From an archaeon (GTDB taxonomy: Archaea > AGJL01 > Methanococci > Methanococcales > Methanocaldococcaceae), in the NCBI GenBank assembly GCA_024278985.1, contig JAJRSC010000015.1, forward strand, positions 1-64,000: DNA of 64,000 nt. Reading direction: 5' to 3'. Below the pieces are notes generated by a model. It saw only the letters and a list, made by a program, of their open reading frames with translations, did no database searches and was not told the origin of the DNA. Positions 20,013-29,887 of this stretch are shown here, in pieces. Within the stretch, counting starts at the first letter, position 1. The number at the start of each line of letters is the position of its first letter. Made by a program: the position numbers and the translations under genes.

Positions 20013-20486
20013 ATGAAAGTAGTATTAAAAGGTATAGGATTCAAATGTAAAAAATGTGGATTTTGTTGTGATGCTCCAACAGTAACTAAAAAAGATTTAT
20101 CTAAAATTGCAGGTTATTTAAATATTCCTCTCAACAAGGTTATTAAAGAATATTGTAAATTTTTTAATGGGAAAATAGGAGAGTTAAAAGAAATTAAAGG
20201 GAAATGTATATTTTATGACTTTGATAATAAAAAATGTTTAATATATCCAGTTAGACCATTAATTTGTAGATTTAGACCATATTCTATTCAGTATAAAAAT
20301 GGAGAATTAATAATAACTTATGATATCTGGTTCTTAAGATATTGTAAAGGATTATATTTAGGAGATAATATAGATGAGGAAAGTTTAAAATATGCCAATA
20401 CAGTTTTAAAATATTTGGGTATTGAAAAAACTGTTAATGAAGATGAGTTTAAAAAAAGAATTGAAAAGCTTAAAAATGAACAATAA
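20013..20486 (+). CDS. YkgJ-type cysteine-cluster (Zn/Fe-chelating) protein
   Basis: 157 residues. The YkgJ (UPF0153) signature is visible: FKCKKCGFCCDAPTVTKKDL near the N-terminus, then KGKCIFYDFDNKKCLIYPVRPLICRFRPY. The Cys residues probably bind a metal cluster. Function unproven. ATG 20013 is chosen because the longer frame (from 19974) would run through the divergent gene's start. Confidence 0.82.
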   Translation: MKVVLKGIGFKCKKCGFCCDAPTVTKKDLSKIAGYLNIPLNKVIKEYCKFFNGKIGELKEIKGKCIFYDFDNKKCLIYPVRPLICRFRPYSIQYKNGELIITYDIWFLRYCKGLYLGDNIDEESLKYANTVLKYLGIEKTVNEDEFKKRIEKLKNEQ

Positions 20487-20527
20487 ATATTAAAACTATT
20501 TATAAAACATAACCTGAGGGATATTAT

Positions 20528-21022
20528 ATGATAAAAGGAAGAGTTTGGAAATTTGGAGATAATGTAGATACAGATGCTATAATGCCTGCAAGGTATTTAA
20601 TATATACAAAACCTGAAGAATTAGCTAAGTATGTTATGACTGGAATAGATGAAGATTTTCCCAAAAAAATAAAGAAAGGAGATATAATAGTAGCAGGTAA
20701 AAATTTTGGTTGTGGGTCTTCAAGAGAGCATGCACCTATTGGTTTAAAAGCTGCTGGAATAAGTTGTGTTATAGCTGAAAGTTTTGCAAGAATTTTTTAT
20801 AGAAATGCTATAAATATTGGTTTGCCATTAATTGAATGTAAAGGAATATATAATAAAGTAAAGGAAGGTGATGAGTTAGAGGTAGATTTAAAAACTGGGA
20901 TTATTAAAAACCTAACTACTGGAGAAACAATTCAAGGGCAAAAAATACCTGAGTTTATGATGGAAATCTTAGAAGCTGGTGGATTAATGCCATACTTAAT
21001 TAATAAATTAAAATCTTATTAA
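20528..21022 (+). CDS. leuD: 3-isopropylmalate dehydratase small subunit
   Basis: 164 residues. It is the swivel subunit of the aconitase-like isomerase that converts 2- to 3-isopropylmalate in leucine synthesis. Signatures are [31 protein letters not shown] and [12 protein letters not shown]. Methanogens carry two paralogues; the specificity loop YLIYT here matches the isopropylmalate enzyme (MJ1277, YLVYT) rather than homoaconitase HacB (YLRTT). A GAGGG site lies before ATG 20528. The large subunit is not in the window. Confidence 0.92.
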   Translation: MIKGRVWKFGDNVDTDAIMPARYLIYTKPEELAKYVMTGIDEDFPKKIKKGDIIVAGKNFGCGSSREHAPIGLKAAGISCVIAESFARIFYRNAINIGLPLIECKGIYNKVKEGDELEVDLKTGIIKNLTTGETIQGQKIPEFMMEILEAGGLMPYLINKLKSY

Positions 21023-21051
21023 CTTATTAAATAAATTTTTTTGTGAGTTTT

Positions 21052-21804
21052 ATGGATATTATTACACTAACCACAGATTTTGGAGATTCTGAAGGATTTA
21101 CTGGAGCAATGAAAGGGAAAATACTATCAACATTAAAAAAGTATAATAAAGATGCAAAAATTATTGATATTACCCACAATATTAAGCCATTTAATATCTA
21201 CCATTGTGCCTATGTATTATTAGAATTTGTTCCTTTTTTTCCTGAAGCTGTTCATATTGCTGTTGTAGACCCAACTGTTGGAAGTAAGAGAAGAAGTATA
21301 GTAATTGAAACTAACAAGGGTTTTTTAGTAGGTCCTGATAATGGTATTTTTAGTTATGTAACAGATATACTAAAAATAAAAAAGATTTATTTAATAGATG
21401 AAAAAAAATATACTCCTTCCAATACTTTTCATGGAAGAGATATTTATGCTGTTGTTGGTGCTGAATTAATATCTGGAGTTTTTGAAGGGATAGAAATTAA
21501 TGATTTTGTAAAGTTTGATAACTCTATTAAAAAAGTAATTCATATTGATAGATTTGGAAATATTATAACAAATGTTAAAGAGAATGAAATTAATTTTAAC
21601 TATGGAGATATTATAACTATCAAATTTATAACTAAAACAGGAATAAAAAAAATTAAATGTAAGTTTGTAAAGTCATATTTTGAAGAAAAAGAAGGTTTTT
21701 TATGCTTAATAAATAGTGAGGGATTTTTAGAAATTGCTAAATTTATGGATAATGCTGCTAAATATTTAGAGGTTGATTATTTAGATAGAGTAGAAATAAT
21801 TTAG
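21052..21804 (+). CDS. SAM hydroxide adenosyltransferase (DUF62 family, MJ1651-like)
   Basis: About 250 residues. The DUF62 signatures are present: DIITLTTDFGDSEGF at the start, DPTVGS in the middle and the conserved FHGRDIYA motif, with the C-terminal IDRFGNIITN. These trimeric enzymes use a Asp-Arg-His activated water to split S-adenosylmethionine into adenosine and methionine. ATG 21052 follows GTGAG; GTG 21043 is in frame but lacks a better site. The stop overlaps the convergent fdhD by 4 bases. Confidence 0.9.
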   Translation: MDIITLTTDFGDSEGFTGAMKGKILSTLKKYNKDAKIIDITHNIKPFNIYHCAYVLLEFVPFFPEAVHIAVVDPTVGSKRRSIVIETNKGFLVGPDNGIFSYVTDILKIKKIYLIDEKKYTPSNTFHGRDIYAVVGAELISGVFEGIEINDFVKFDNSIKKVIHIDRFGNIITNVKENEINFNYGDIITIKFITKTGIKKIKCKFVKSYFEEKEGFLCLINSEGFLEIAKFMDNAAKYLEVDYLDRVEII

Positions 21805-22430
21805 TAGATGTTATATTTATTATCTCTTAAAAATCCTATAATTTTTATATTATGTTCTTTTGCTAACAATAGTGCATTATATGTTGGTGGAGCTTTTGAA
21901 ATAATAACTGGAATATTTGAATTAATAACTTTATTTATTATTTCTGAGTTTATTCTACCACTAAATCTTAAAATACTATTTCCAAGATTTAAATCATTTT
22001 TTACGGCAAAGCCTACAACCTTATCTATAGCATTATGTCTTCCAATATCTTCAACCATAAAAATTTTGTTATCTATAAACAACACTGCCCAATGAAAAGC
22101 ACCAGTTAATTTCCAATATTTAGGTTGTACCTTATAATTAATAGCCCTTTTAATGTCAATATTATAGTTTTTTTTAAGGTTTAATTTTCCTTCTTCCCCA
22201 TAAATATATATATTATCTCCAGATATCTTAACATCATCAACTCTTTTTAATAAACCTTCACTTATACTATATCCATAACCAAACTCTTCTAAGTTATTTG
22301 GGGATAAAGTAATTTTCCTAACAAATTTATCATTAATATATATATTTATATTTTTTTCTTCAGCAATATAATCTTTAGTTTCTATTATTTGATTATTTAC
22401 AACTTTTTTTATAACTACTTCTCTTATCAT
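21801..22430 (-). CDS. fdhD: FdhD-family formate dehydrogenase accessory protein, cysteine-less
   Basis: 209 residues. FdhD delivers sulfur to the molybdenum/tungsten cofactor of formate dehydrogenases. Family signatures are clear: LSPNNLEEFGYGYSISEGLL, LTGAFHWA, VEDIGRHNAIDKVVGF and FSGRINSEIINKV, with the C-terminal IKIIGFLR. The protein contains no cysteine at all, so the mobile CxxC used for sulfur transfer in E. coli FdhD is absent. Length is slightly short. It is divergently transcribed from the thermosome gene. Confidence 0.88.
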   Translation of the reverse strand: MIREVVIKKVVNNQIIETKDYIAEEKNINIYINDKFVRKITLSPNNLEEFGYGYSISEGLLKRVDDVKISGDNIYIYGEEGKLNLKKNYNIDIKRAINYKVQPKYWKLTGAFHWAVLFIDNKIFMVEDIGRHNAIDKVVGFAVKNDLNLGNSILRFSGRINSEIINKVINSNIPVIISKAPPTYNALLLAKEHNIKIIGFLRDNKYNIY

Positions 22431-22479
22431 TATTTCACGCTTAAATTAACTTATAATACTATTTTCTAAAACCTTTTTC

Positions 22480-22527
22480 TGTGTATTTATGTGTCATAAA
22501 TAAACACAAAACCGTAAAATATATATA
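22480..22527 (+). promoter_or_regulatory. Thermosome promoter with a partly palindromic operator-like element
   Basis: Between fdhD and the thermosome gene lies TGTGTATTTATG-TGT-CATAAATAAACACA (22480-22508), an inverted repeat with arms of about 12 bases that match except for a two-base insertion. It is followed by a BRE/TATA-like stretch CCGTAAAATATATATAG (22512-22527) about 60 bases before the ATG. Placement directly upstream of the TATA box fits an activator or heat-shock regulator site. It could instead serve the divergent fdhD gene. Confidence 0.55.
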
Positions 22528-22583
22528 GAATATCTACAACATAATTATACCGAAGAAAGAGACAAAGAAAAAGGTGATAAAAG

Positions 22584-24217
22584 ATGGCAATGGCAGGAGC
22601 ACCAATAGTAGTTTTACCACAAAACGTTAAAAGATACGTAGGAAAAGACGCTCAAAGAATGAATATCTTAGCAGGTAGAATAATCGCTGAAACTGTTAGA
22701 ACTACCTTAGGACCAAAAGGAATGGACAAAATGTTAGTAGATGAATTAGGAGACATTATTGTAACTAACGATGGAGTTACAATATTAAAAGAAATGAGTG
22801 TTGAACATCCAGCTGCTAAAATGTTAATTGAAGTTGCTAAAACCCAAGAAAAAGAAGTTGGAGATGGAACAACTACCGCAGTAGTTATTGCTGGAGAATT
22901 ATTAAAACAAGCTGAAGAATTATTAGACCAAAATATCCACCCAACTGTAATAATAAATGGATTTGAATTAGCAAGAAATAAAGCAATTGAAGAAGTTAAA
23001 AACATTGCTAAAGAAATAAAAGCTGATGACAAAGAAATGTTAAAGAAAATTGCAATGACTTCAATTACTGGTAAAGGTGCAGAAAAAGCAAGAGAAAAAT
23101 TAGCTGATATTGTTGTTGAAGCTGTTACCTCTGTTGTTGATGAAGAAACTGGAAAAGTTGATAAAGATTTAATAAAAGTTGAGAAAAAAGAAGGAGCTCC
23201 AATTGAAGAAACAACTTTAATAAGAGGAGTAGTTATTGACAAAGAAAGAGTACATCCAGAAATGCCAAAAAGAGTAGAAAATGCTAAGATTGCATTGTTA
23301 AACTGTCCAATTGAAGTTAAAGAAACTGAAACTGATGCTGAAATAAGAATAACTGACCCTGCTAAGTTAATGGAATTCATTGAACAAGAAGAAAAAATGA
23401 TTAAAGATATGGTTGAAAAAATAGCCTATACTGGGGCTAATGTTGTATTCTGTCAAAAAGGAATTGATGACTTAGCACAATACTACTTAGCTAGAAAGGA
23501 ATCTTAGCAGTTAGAAGAGTTAAAAAATCAGATATGGAAAAATTAGCTAAAGCTACTGGTGCAAGAATAGTAACTAAAATTGATGACTTAACTGCTGAAG
23601 ATTTAGGAGAAGCTGGATTAGTCGAAGAGAGAAAAGTTGCTGGAGACGCAATGATATTTGTTGAAGAATGTAAACATCCAAAAGCAGTTACAATATTAGC
23701 AAGAGGAGCAACTGAACACGTTGTTGAAGAAGTTGCAAGAGCTATTGATGACGCTATTGGAGTCGTTAAATGTGCATTAGAAGATGGAAGAATTGTAGCT
23801 GGTGGAGGAGCAGCTGAAATAGAATTAGCTAAAAGATTAAGAAAATATGCTGAAAGTGTTGCAGGAAAAGAACAATTAGCAGTTAAAGCATTTGCAGATG
23901 CTTTAGAAGTAATTCCAAGAACATTAGCAGAAAACTCTGGATTAGACCCAATCGACATGTTAGTTAAATTAAGAGCTAAACATGAAGAAGAAGGCGGAGA
24001 AACTTATGGATTAGATGTCTTCAGTGGAGACGTTGTTGACATGTTTGAAAAAGGAGTAGTCTAACCATTAAAAGTTAAAACACATGCAATCGATTCCGCA
24101 ACTGAAGCATCTATAATGTTGTTAAGAATTGACGATGTCATAGCAGCAGAAAAATCAGATTCAGATAAAGGAAAAGGAGGAGAAGGCTCAGACATGGGCG
24201 GAGATGAAGAATTCTAA
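22584..24217 (+). CDS. ths: Thermosome subunit (group II chaperonin), frame broken twice
   Basis: The whole gene spans about 544 codons, the normal length. It forms the hexadecameric ATP-driven folding chamber. Signatures: [21 protein letters not shown], the nucleotide motif [10 protein letters not shown], and [11 protein letters not shown] late in the chain. Two lesions break it. After YYLARK a base is missing in AGAAAGG (23494-23499); restoring one gives [10 protein letters not shown]. At 24062-24064 a TAA stands where the family has Glu (GVV[15 protein letters not shown]). The final part ends with an acidic Gly-rich tail (GGDEEF). The gene uses more C-ended codons than its neighbours, as for a highly expressed gene. 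GGTGATAAAAG precedes the ATG. M. jannaschii has a single thermosome gene, so loss would be lethal. Confidence 0.93.
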
Positions 24218-24259
24218 TCTCCTAAACTCTTAAAATTTTATTTTTTTATTATTTTATAT

Positions 24260-24919
24260 TTATAAATTTTTATATTTGATATCTTTTATATAAATTTTAA
24301 TTTCATAATTTTTTATAACTTCTTTGTAGGTATTAATAGATTTTTTTACTGTCTCTTTAATATTTCCTTCTAAATTTGAAGTAGATACTTTTAGATTTTT
24401 TAATTCATAAATCAAATAACCCTCTGTTATATTTTTTGGAACTTTAAATATTAATAACCCAGTATAGGAAGTATAAGGTCTTAAATTTACCATTGTTAAA
24501 CTATTTTCAACATCTAAATAATCCTCAGGATAATATTTATTTCCACTATTATCTATAAAATAAAAATCTAAATTACTTACAAATAAAGGATAATTTCTAT
24601 TATTATTAATTTCCAATTTTATAACTAAATAGGATAAAGAATTATTTTCTATTTTTTTTGTTCCTAAGCTCCCTTTTATCTCATCAGTTTTATAAACATC
24701 AATTACCTTAATAGTTAGGTTATGAATAACTACAGGTTTTTCTTGTGTTGTATTTACTACTATAGGCTTTTGAGTTATTATAGATAATAACCCATCATTA
24801 GTATTATTTTTATTATCTTCATCTCCAAGAAAAGAGTTTATAAAATTAATTAGAGTGGCTCCTGAGAAGATTAATAAAATAAATAATACTAATAAATAAA
24901 TTAATGTTCTGATTCCCAT
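24260..24919 (-). CDS. Membrane-anchored secreted protein, DUF4352-like
   Basis: 219 residues. One N-terminal transmembrane helix or signal anchor ([20 protein letters not shown]), an Asn/Thr-rich linker, then an Ig-like beta domain ([30 protein letters not shown]) of the DUF4352/telokin-like type, probably on the outer face. Its start overlaps the ndk stop by 19 bases; the same ndk-hypothetical order occurs in M. jannaschii (MJ1265-MJ1266). Function unknown. Confidence 0.68.
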   Translation of the reverse strand: MGIRTLIYLLVLFILLIFSGATLINFINSFLGDEDNKNNTNDGLLSIITQKPIVVNTTQEKPVVIHNLTIKVIDVYKTDEIKGSLGTKKIENNSLSYLVIKLEINNNRNYPLFVSNLDFYFIDNSGNKYYPEDYLDVENSLTMVNLRPYTSYTGLLIFKVPKNITEGYLIYELKNLKVSTSNLEGNIKETVKKSINTYKEVIKNYEIKIYIKDIKYKNL

Positions 24920-25326
24920 ACATCATCCCCAAAGAATAATTTAATCTCCCTCTCTGCACTTTTTTTGGAATCAGAAGCATGAATAATATTTTCTGGTAGT
25001 TTTGTACCAAAATCTCCTCTTATAGTTCCTGGGTCTGCCTCAGTTGGGTCAGTCATCCCTATCATTTTTCTAACTACTGAAATAGCATTTTCCCCTTCAA
25101 TAACCATTAAAACTATTCTCCCAGAAGTTATAAAATTAATTAAATCCTCAAAAAAATCTTTTCCTTTATGTTCTTCATAGTATTTTTCGGCAAGTTCTCT
25201 ATTTAATCTAACCATTTTCATAGCTATAATATCAAGCCCTTTATTTTCGAATCTTTCTATTATTTTTCCTATTAGTTTTCTTTTAACAGCATCTGGTTTT
25301 ATAGCAACAAAAGTTTTTTCCTTCAT
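24901..25326 (-). CDS. ndk: Nucleoside diphosphate kinase
   Basis: 141 residues, standard length. [20 protein letters not shown] at the start, [18 protein letters not shown] in the middle and NIIHASDS with the phospho-accepting His are all diagnostic. It exchanges gamma-phosphates among NTPs and NDPs. Overlaps the downstream membrane protein gene by 19 bases and follows the TraB gene by 11 bases, so the TruD-TraB-Ndk run is probably one transcript. Confidence 0.96.
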   Translation of the reverse strand: MKEKTFVAIKPDAVKRKLIGKIIERFENKGLDIIAMKMVRLNRELAEKYYEEHKGKDFFEDLINFITSGRIVLMVIEGENAISVVRKMIGMTDPTEADPGTIRGDFGTKLPENIIHASDSKKSAEREIKLFFGDDVWESEH

Positions 25327-25337
25327 ATCTATCCCCC

Positions 25338-26498
25338 TTATATAAGATTAATAAATTTACCTAAACAGTAAAATACTCCTATAGATGCTCCAATATTAGA
25401 TAATGTGGCAACCAATAAAATTCTAAATAAATTATTATTTAGAAGTTCTTTTAATGAATTTGTATTTATAAAATTAATTATATCCTCTTCATTGATTTCT
25501 CTAAATTTTAACTCTATTAATCCTGTTACAGTTCCTACAGCAGCAAATGGTAATGGGATAAGAGTAGTTATTGGAGCTGATAAAAAAGCAACTAATGCAG
25601 TTAATGGTTTTCCCCTTGCTAATATTACTCCCAAACTTGCAAGTCCTCCAGTTAATAGTATCCAATTTATTGTTAATAACTTTAAAATATCTGGATTGTT
25701 TATAGAATAAAATATTATATAACCTAAAATTCCAAATATTGCAATGGTTAATAAATAGCTAAATATCTTTCCAATTTTAAATTTCTTTTTTTTAACTTTT
25801 AATAATTCATATATATCATAATCATAACCATCCTTTAATTTCTCTAAATAGTTTATGATTCCTTTAACATGCCCTGCTCCTACAACAACAACTAAAGAGT
25901 TTTTAACTTTACTCAACTCAAAAATCTTTTTTGCCATATATCTATCTCTTTCATTAACTAAAACCCTAAACATTGTTGGAGACATATCTTTAAGTAATGA
26001 AATAAATTTTTCTGGATTTTTAATCATTTTATTTATATCCTCTTCAGAAACTTCAATTTCTTCAGCATTTAAAATTTCATAAAATAGTTTTAATTTTTCT
26101 TTTAGAGACATTTCATTTAATAATCTTGACAATGTTATATTAATATCTCTATCTATTAGATATATAGGAATTGATAAAGAAGAAGCCATATCTATAGCAG
26201 TTTTCATTTCTTCTCCAGGTTTAATTCCAAAACTTTCTCCAATCTTTTTTTGAGAACTTGCCAATATAATGTAAATTAAAAATTTTGTAAAATCTCCTGT
26301 TTTTAAAACTTGTTTAATATCTATCTTTTTTTCTCATGAAATTAATGATAAAAATCTTTTTTCATCTAATTCAACTGCTACTCCTTCTGGATTAACTTGA
26401 TTAATAATATTTTTAACCTCTTCAATACTATCTTTAGAAATATGTGCAGTTCCTACTAAATAAATCTTACAATTGTTTATTTCAATTTCCTTTATCAT
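25338..26498 (-). CDS. TraB/PrgY family membrane protein, interrupted by an in-frame TGA
   Basis: 386 sense codons if the TGA at 26334-26336 is ignored. The N-terminal part ([24 protein letters not shown], then [15 protein letters not shown]) has the GTAHIS and ELD motifs of TraB. After FLSLIS comes TGA, then [11 protein letters not shown] and [18 protein letters not shown], all in one frame. The C-terminus carries about four to five membrane helices. TGG (Trp) to TGA is the simplest change. The start overlaps truD by 4 bases (ATGA). Resembles MJ1365, next to MJ1364 truD. Exact function in archaea is unknown. Confidence 0.82.
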
Positions 26499-27658
26499 AA
26501 AAATGCCCTCTTTATAATTATTGTTGCATAACTTCCTTTATTTAATTGAAAATTTAATTTTAGTTTATATTTATTTTTATTTAATTCATCTTCTTCAAAA
26601 TTACCTACTTTTAAATTTTTTGGAATATTTAATATATTTCTTTCTGAATATATAAATCTTCCTATTATATTTAATTTATTTAGCTCTTCCATTCTTATAT
26701 TCTCCTTTTTTAGAATTTTATTAATTATTTTTAGTTCATCATCATTATATTTTCCATCTGGAGAAATTGTAGGAAATTTTTTATTTTTAAGTTCTAAAAA
26801 TATATCATCATCTATATTTAGATAGAACATTAATTCTCCACATTCATATTTATAATAAACCCTATCTTCTTTAGGAATATATTTATATAAAAACTCTTTT
26901 ACACATTCATTCCACAAATAACTTTGATAAGCTGAGACAAATATTTTTTTTAATCTATTATCAACATATTTTAAAGCTTTTTTATAGTCATTACTCTTTT
27001 TTAGTTCTCTTACAATATTTACAAACATCTTAGCTTTTATGTTATTGTCCTCTATATACTTCCAAATTTTGCTCCAATCTCCCCAATGTTGATTTATAAA
27101 TCTTTTTAAATCTTTGATTTTCTTTTTTTCTGATTTTTTATATTTTGTTAATAAAATTTTTATAGCTTCTTCATAATTTCCTTTTATAATCTCCTTAGCA
27201 ATAAATTTTTTGTTAAATACACTTCCAAATCTTTGACTATCAAAGTAGTTAGGAGCTCCTAAATAAAGATTTCTTAAATTTTCTTTTATTCTTTCAATAT
27301 CTTCCTTTTTAATATCTCTAACAGTTATTTCAAATTTATTTCCTTCTAAATCTCCTAATAATAGAAATTTACTTTCACCTATATGTTTAACTTTTAAATT
27401 TTTCTCATCCAACTCTAATATCCCATACTTTTTTGGAATAGATATATATTGAGTGGTTATAGCATGTCTATCTTTTAACCCACAGTAACCAATATCTTTA
27501 AGAGGAATTTTAAATTTCTTAGATATATATGAAAAAGCTTTTAAACTTTCAATATTTCTTTTAGTTAATTTATATAAATAACATTTATTTCCTTTAATCT
27601 TTTCAAAATCAACAATCTCCTCCACAATAAAATCCTCTGGTTTCATTCTTAACTTCAT
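26495..27658 (-). CDS. truD: tRNA pseudouridine(13) synthase TruD
   Basis: 387 residues. The TruD fingerprint is clear: GYCGLKDRHAITTQYISI with the catalytic Asp, NYFDSQRFGS, and a C-terminal NKGSYATIIIKR. The early DFIVEEI box is also present. It isomerises uridine 13 of tRNA (and in archaea can act at position 35). Resembles MJ1364. Divergent from the nucleoside kinase gene; the 33-base gap must hold both promoters or leaders. Confidence 0.94.
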   Translation of the reverse strand: MKLRMKPEDFIVEEIVDFEKIKGNKCYLYKLTKRNIESLKAFSYISKKFKIPLKDIGYCGLKDRHAITTQYISIPKKYGILELDEKNLKVKHIGESKFLLLGDLEGNKFEITVRDIKKEDIERIKENLRNLYLGAPNYFDSQRFGSVFNKKFIAKEIIKGNYEEAIKILLTKYKKSEKKKIKDLKRFINQHWGDWSKIWKYIEDNNIKAKMFVNIVRELKKSNDYKKALKYVDNRLKKIFVSAYQSYLWNECVKEFLYKYIPKEDRVYYKYECGELMFYLNIDDDIFLELKNKKFPTISPDGKYNDDELKIINKILKKENIRMEELNKLNIIGRFIYSERNILNIPKNLKVGNFEEDELNKNKYKLKLNFQLNKGSYATIIIKRAFL

Positions 27659-27691
27659 AATAATTCACCAATTATTTAGGGGGGTTAAGTT

Positions 27692-28582
27692 ATGATTTCT
27701 GTTGTAGGCCATACTGCTGTAGATCATATATTTAATATTGAGAAATTCCCAGAGCCAAATACATCCATTCAAATACCAACAGTTAAAAAATATTTTGGTG
27801 GAGCTGCTGCAAATGTCTCAGTTGCTATAAAAAAACTTGGTTATAATTCTGAACTTATATCATGTGTTGGGTATGACTTTGAATTCTTAAATTATGAAAG
27901 TTATTTAAAAAATATTGGTGTAAATATTTCTAAGTTGTATTACTCTACTGAAGAGGAAACTCCTAAGGCATGGATATTTACTGATAAAGATAACAATCAA
28001 ATGACATTCTTCTTATGGGGAGCCTCTAAGCACTTTAAAGATTTAAGTCCAGAATTGCCAGATGGAGAAATTATTCATATAGCTACAGGTGACCCTGAAT
28101 ATAACCTGAAAGTAGCCAAAAATAAAAAGGCTATTATCTCCTTTGACCCAGGACAGGATTTACCTCAATATAGTAAAGATACTTTATTTAATATTATAAA
28201 AAATACTAACTTTTTATTTTTTAATAATTATGAATTTGAGAAAGCCAGTAAATTATTAAATTTTGATATTAAAGATTATTTAAAATATGTTGATGCCCTT
28301 ATAATTACTTATGGTAAAGAAGGAAGTAAAATATATACAAAGGATAATATCATAAATATCCCATGCATAAAATCCAATGCTACTATTGACCCTACTGGAG
28401 CAGGAGATGCATATAGAGCTGGTTTTTTAGTTGGTTATCTTAAGTATAAAGATTTTTATAAAGCTGGATTATTGGGTTCAGCTGTTGCTTCTTTTGTTGT
28501 TGAAAAAAAAGGATGCCAAACTAATTTACCAACTTTTGATATGGTTTTAGAAAGATTAAAAAATAATGGTTATCAATTATAG
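27692..28582 (+). CDS. PfkB-family nucleoside kinase (MJ0406-like)
   Basis: 296 residues. Ribokinase-fold signatures: KKYFGGAAANVSVAIKKLG near the start and DPTGAGDAYRAGFLVGY with the catalytic Asp near residue 240. Its M. jannaschii counterpart MJ0406 phosphorylates several nucleosides (inosine, cytidine, guanosine). GGGGGG leads to GGTTAAGTT before the ATG. It opens a long plus-strand run whose order (kinase, nadA, mptD, secreted protein, ATPase, hisF) matches MJ0406-MJ0411. Confidence 0.92.
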   Translation: MISVVGHTAVDHIFNIEKFPEPNTSIQIPTVKKYFGGAAANVSVAIKKLGYNSELISCVGYDFEFLNYESYLKNIGVNISKLYYSTEEETPKAWIFTDKDNNQMTFFLWGASKHFKDLSPELPDGEIIHIATGDPEYNLKVAKNKKAIISFDPGQDLPQYSKDTLFNIIKNTNFLFFNNYEFEKASKLLNFDIKDYLKYVDALIITYGKEGSKIYTKDNIINIPCIKSNATIDPTGAGDAYRAGFLVGYLKYKDFYKAGLLGSAVASFVVEKKGCQTNLPTFDMVLERLKNNGYQL

Positions 28583-28591
28583 GTGGATAGA

Positions 28592-29508
28592 ATGGGAATA
28601 ATTAGAGAAATAAAAAACTAAAAGAAGAAAAAAATGCTATTATTTTAGCCCATAATTATCAACCTTATGAAATTCAGAGAATTGCTGATTTTCTTGGAGA
28701 TTCTTTAGAACTTTGTATTAAAGCAAAAGAAACTGATGCAGATATTATAGTTTTCTGTGGAGTAGATTTTATGGCTGAAACTGCTAAAGTGATTAACCCA
28801 GATAAAAAAGTTTTACTTCCAGAGGTTAAAGATACTCAATGTCCAATGGCTCATCAACTACCAAAAGAAATTATTATTGAATATAAAAAAAGATATAATA
28901 ATGCTCCATTGGTTGTATATGTCAATACTACTGCTGAAACAAAAGCAATGGCTGATATTGTATGTACTTCTGCAAATGCTTTAAAAGTTGTTGAAAGTTT
29001 AGAGGAAGATGTTATTTTATTTGGTCCAGATAAAAATCTGGCATATTATGTACAAAAAAATACAGATAAAAAGGTTATTCCTATTCCAAAAGATGGAGGT
29101 TGTTATGTGCATCAACTTATTACTATTGAGGATGTAAAAAAAGTAAAAGAAAAATATCCTGATGCTATTTTATTGGTACATCCAGAATGTAATCCAGAAA
29201 TACAAGATGAAGCTGACTATATATTAAGTACCAGTGGTATGGTTAAAAAAGTTATTGAAGAGGAAGGAATTTATATTATTGGAACAGAAGTAGGTTTAAT
29301 AGATAGGATAAAATATGAAATTGAAAAGAAAGGTTTAGATAATAGAGAATTAATTCCTCTAAATGAAAATGCAATATGTAAAGAAATGAAACAAATTACT
29401 TTAGAAAAGCTTTATAGAGCATTAAAAGAAGAGATATATGAAGTTGTTCTAAGTGATGAAATTATTGAGAAGGCAAAAAAACCAATTGAGAAAATGCTGA
29501 AATTATGA
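28592..29508 (+). CDS. nadA: Quinolinate synthase NadA, one base missing near the start
   Basis: The enzyme condenses iminoaspartate with dihydroxyacetone phosphate using a [4Fe-4S] cluster, for NAD. ATG 28592 (after GGTGG) begins MGIIREIKK and then hits a stop; adding one A to the run at 28612-28617 restores KLKEEKNAIILAHNYQPYEIQ, the family start. Downstream motifs are FCGVDFMAETAK, YVNTTAETKA, HPECNPEIQ and STSGM, with three conserved Cys for the cluster. The total is 305 codons plus two bases, so exactly one base is lacking. Follows the nucleoside kinase by 9 bases. Resembles MJ0407. Confidence 0.93.
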
Positions 29509-29873
29509 GAATTGAAGAAAATGAAATTTTTAACAAATATTTTAAAAATCTTTCAGATAAGGAGAGGGCTATTTTTGAGGGAGGAATTAGTTTAGGGGCG
29601 TTATTCCACCAATTTGTAGGAACTCCTGTAAATAAAAAGAGTAAGGAAAGTTTAGAGAAAGCTATTGAAGAGAGTATAAAAAACCAGCCATTTGTTGAAG
29701 ATGTAAGAGTTAATATAAAGAATGTAGAAGAAAAATATAAGTCATTAAGTGGAGATATGTTATATGTTGAACTAACTATAAAAGTTAATAAAATTAGAGT
29801 ATATTTTAAATTAGAATATATTAAAGAGTTGGACTACCCTTTAATGTATATTGAAAAAATTGAAAAACTTTAA
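29505..29873 (+). CDS. mptD: Dihydroneopterin aldolase MptD (methanopterin synthesis)
   Basis: 122 residues, matching the DUF381 family that was assigned to archaeal dihydroneopterin aldolase from MJ0408. Recognisable segments are DKERAIFEGGISLGALFHQFVGTP at residues 18-41 and YPLMYIEKIEKL at the end. It cleaves 7,8-dihydroneopterin to 6-hydroxymethyl-dihydropterin for tetrahydromethanopterin. Overlaps nadA by 4 bases (ATGA). Confidence 0.92.
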   Translation: MRIEENEIFNKYFKNLSDKERAIFEGGISLGALFHQFVGTPVNKKSKESLEKAIEESIKNQPFVEDVRVNIKNVEEKYKSLSGDMLYVELTIKVNKIRVYFKLEYIKELDYPLMYIEKIEKL

Positions 29874-29887
29874 TTAGGTAGATAATA

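Noticed and set aside
22652-23958. Long antisense frames (242 and 155 codons) opposite the thermosome gene
   Set aside because: They are Ser/Ile/Asn-rich shadows of the high-GC, strongly biased thermosome coding sequence and show no start signals.
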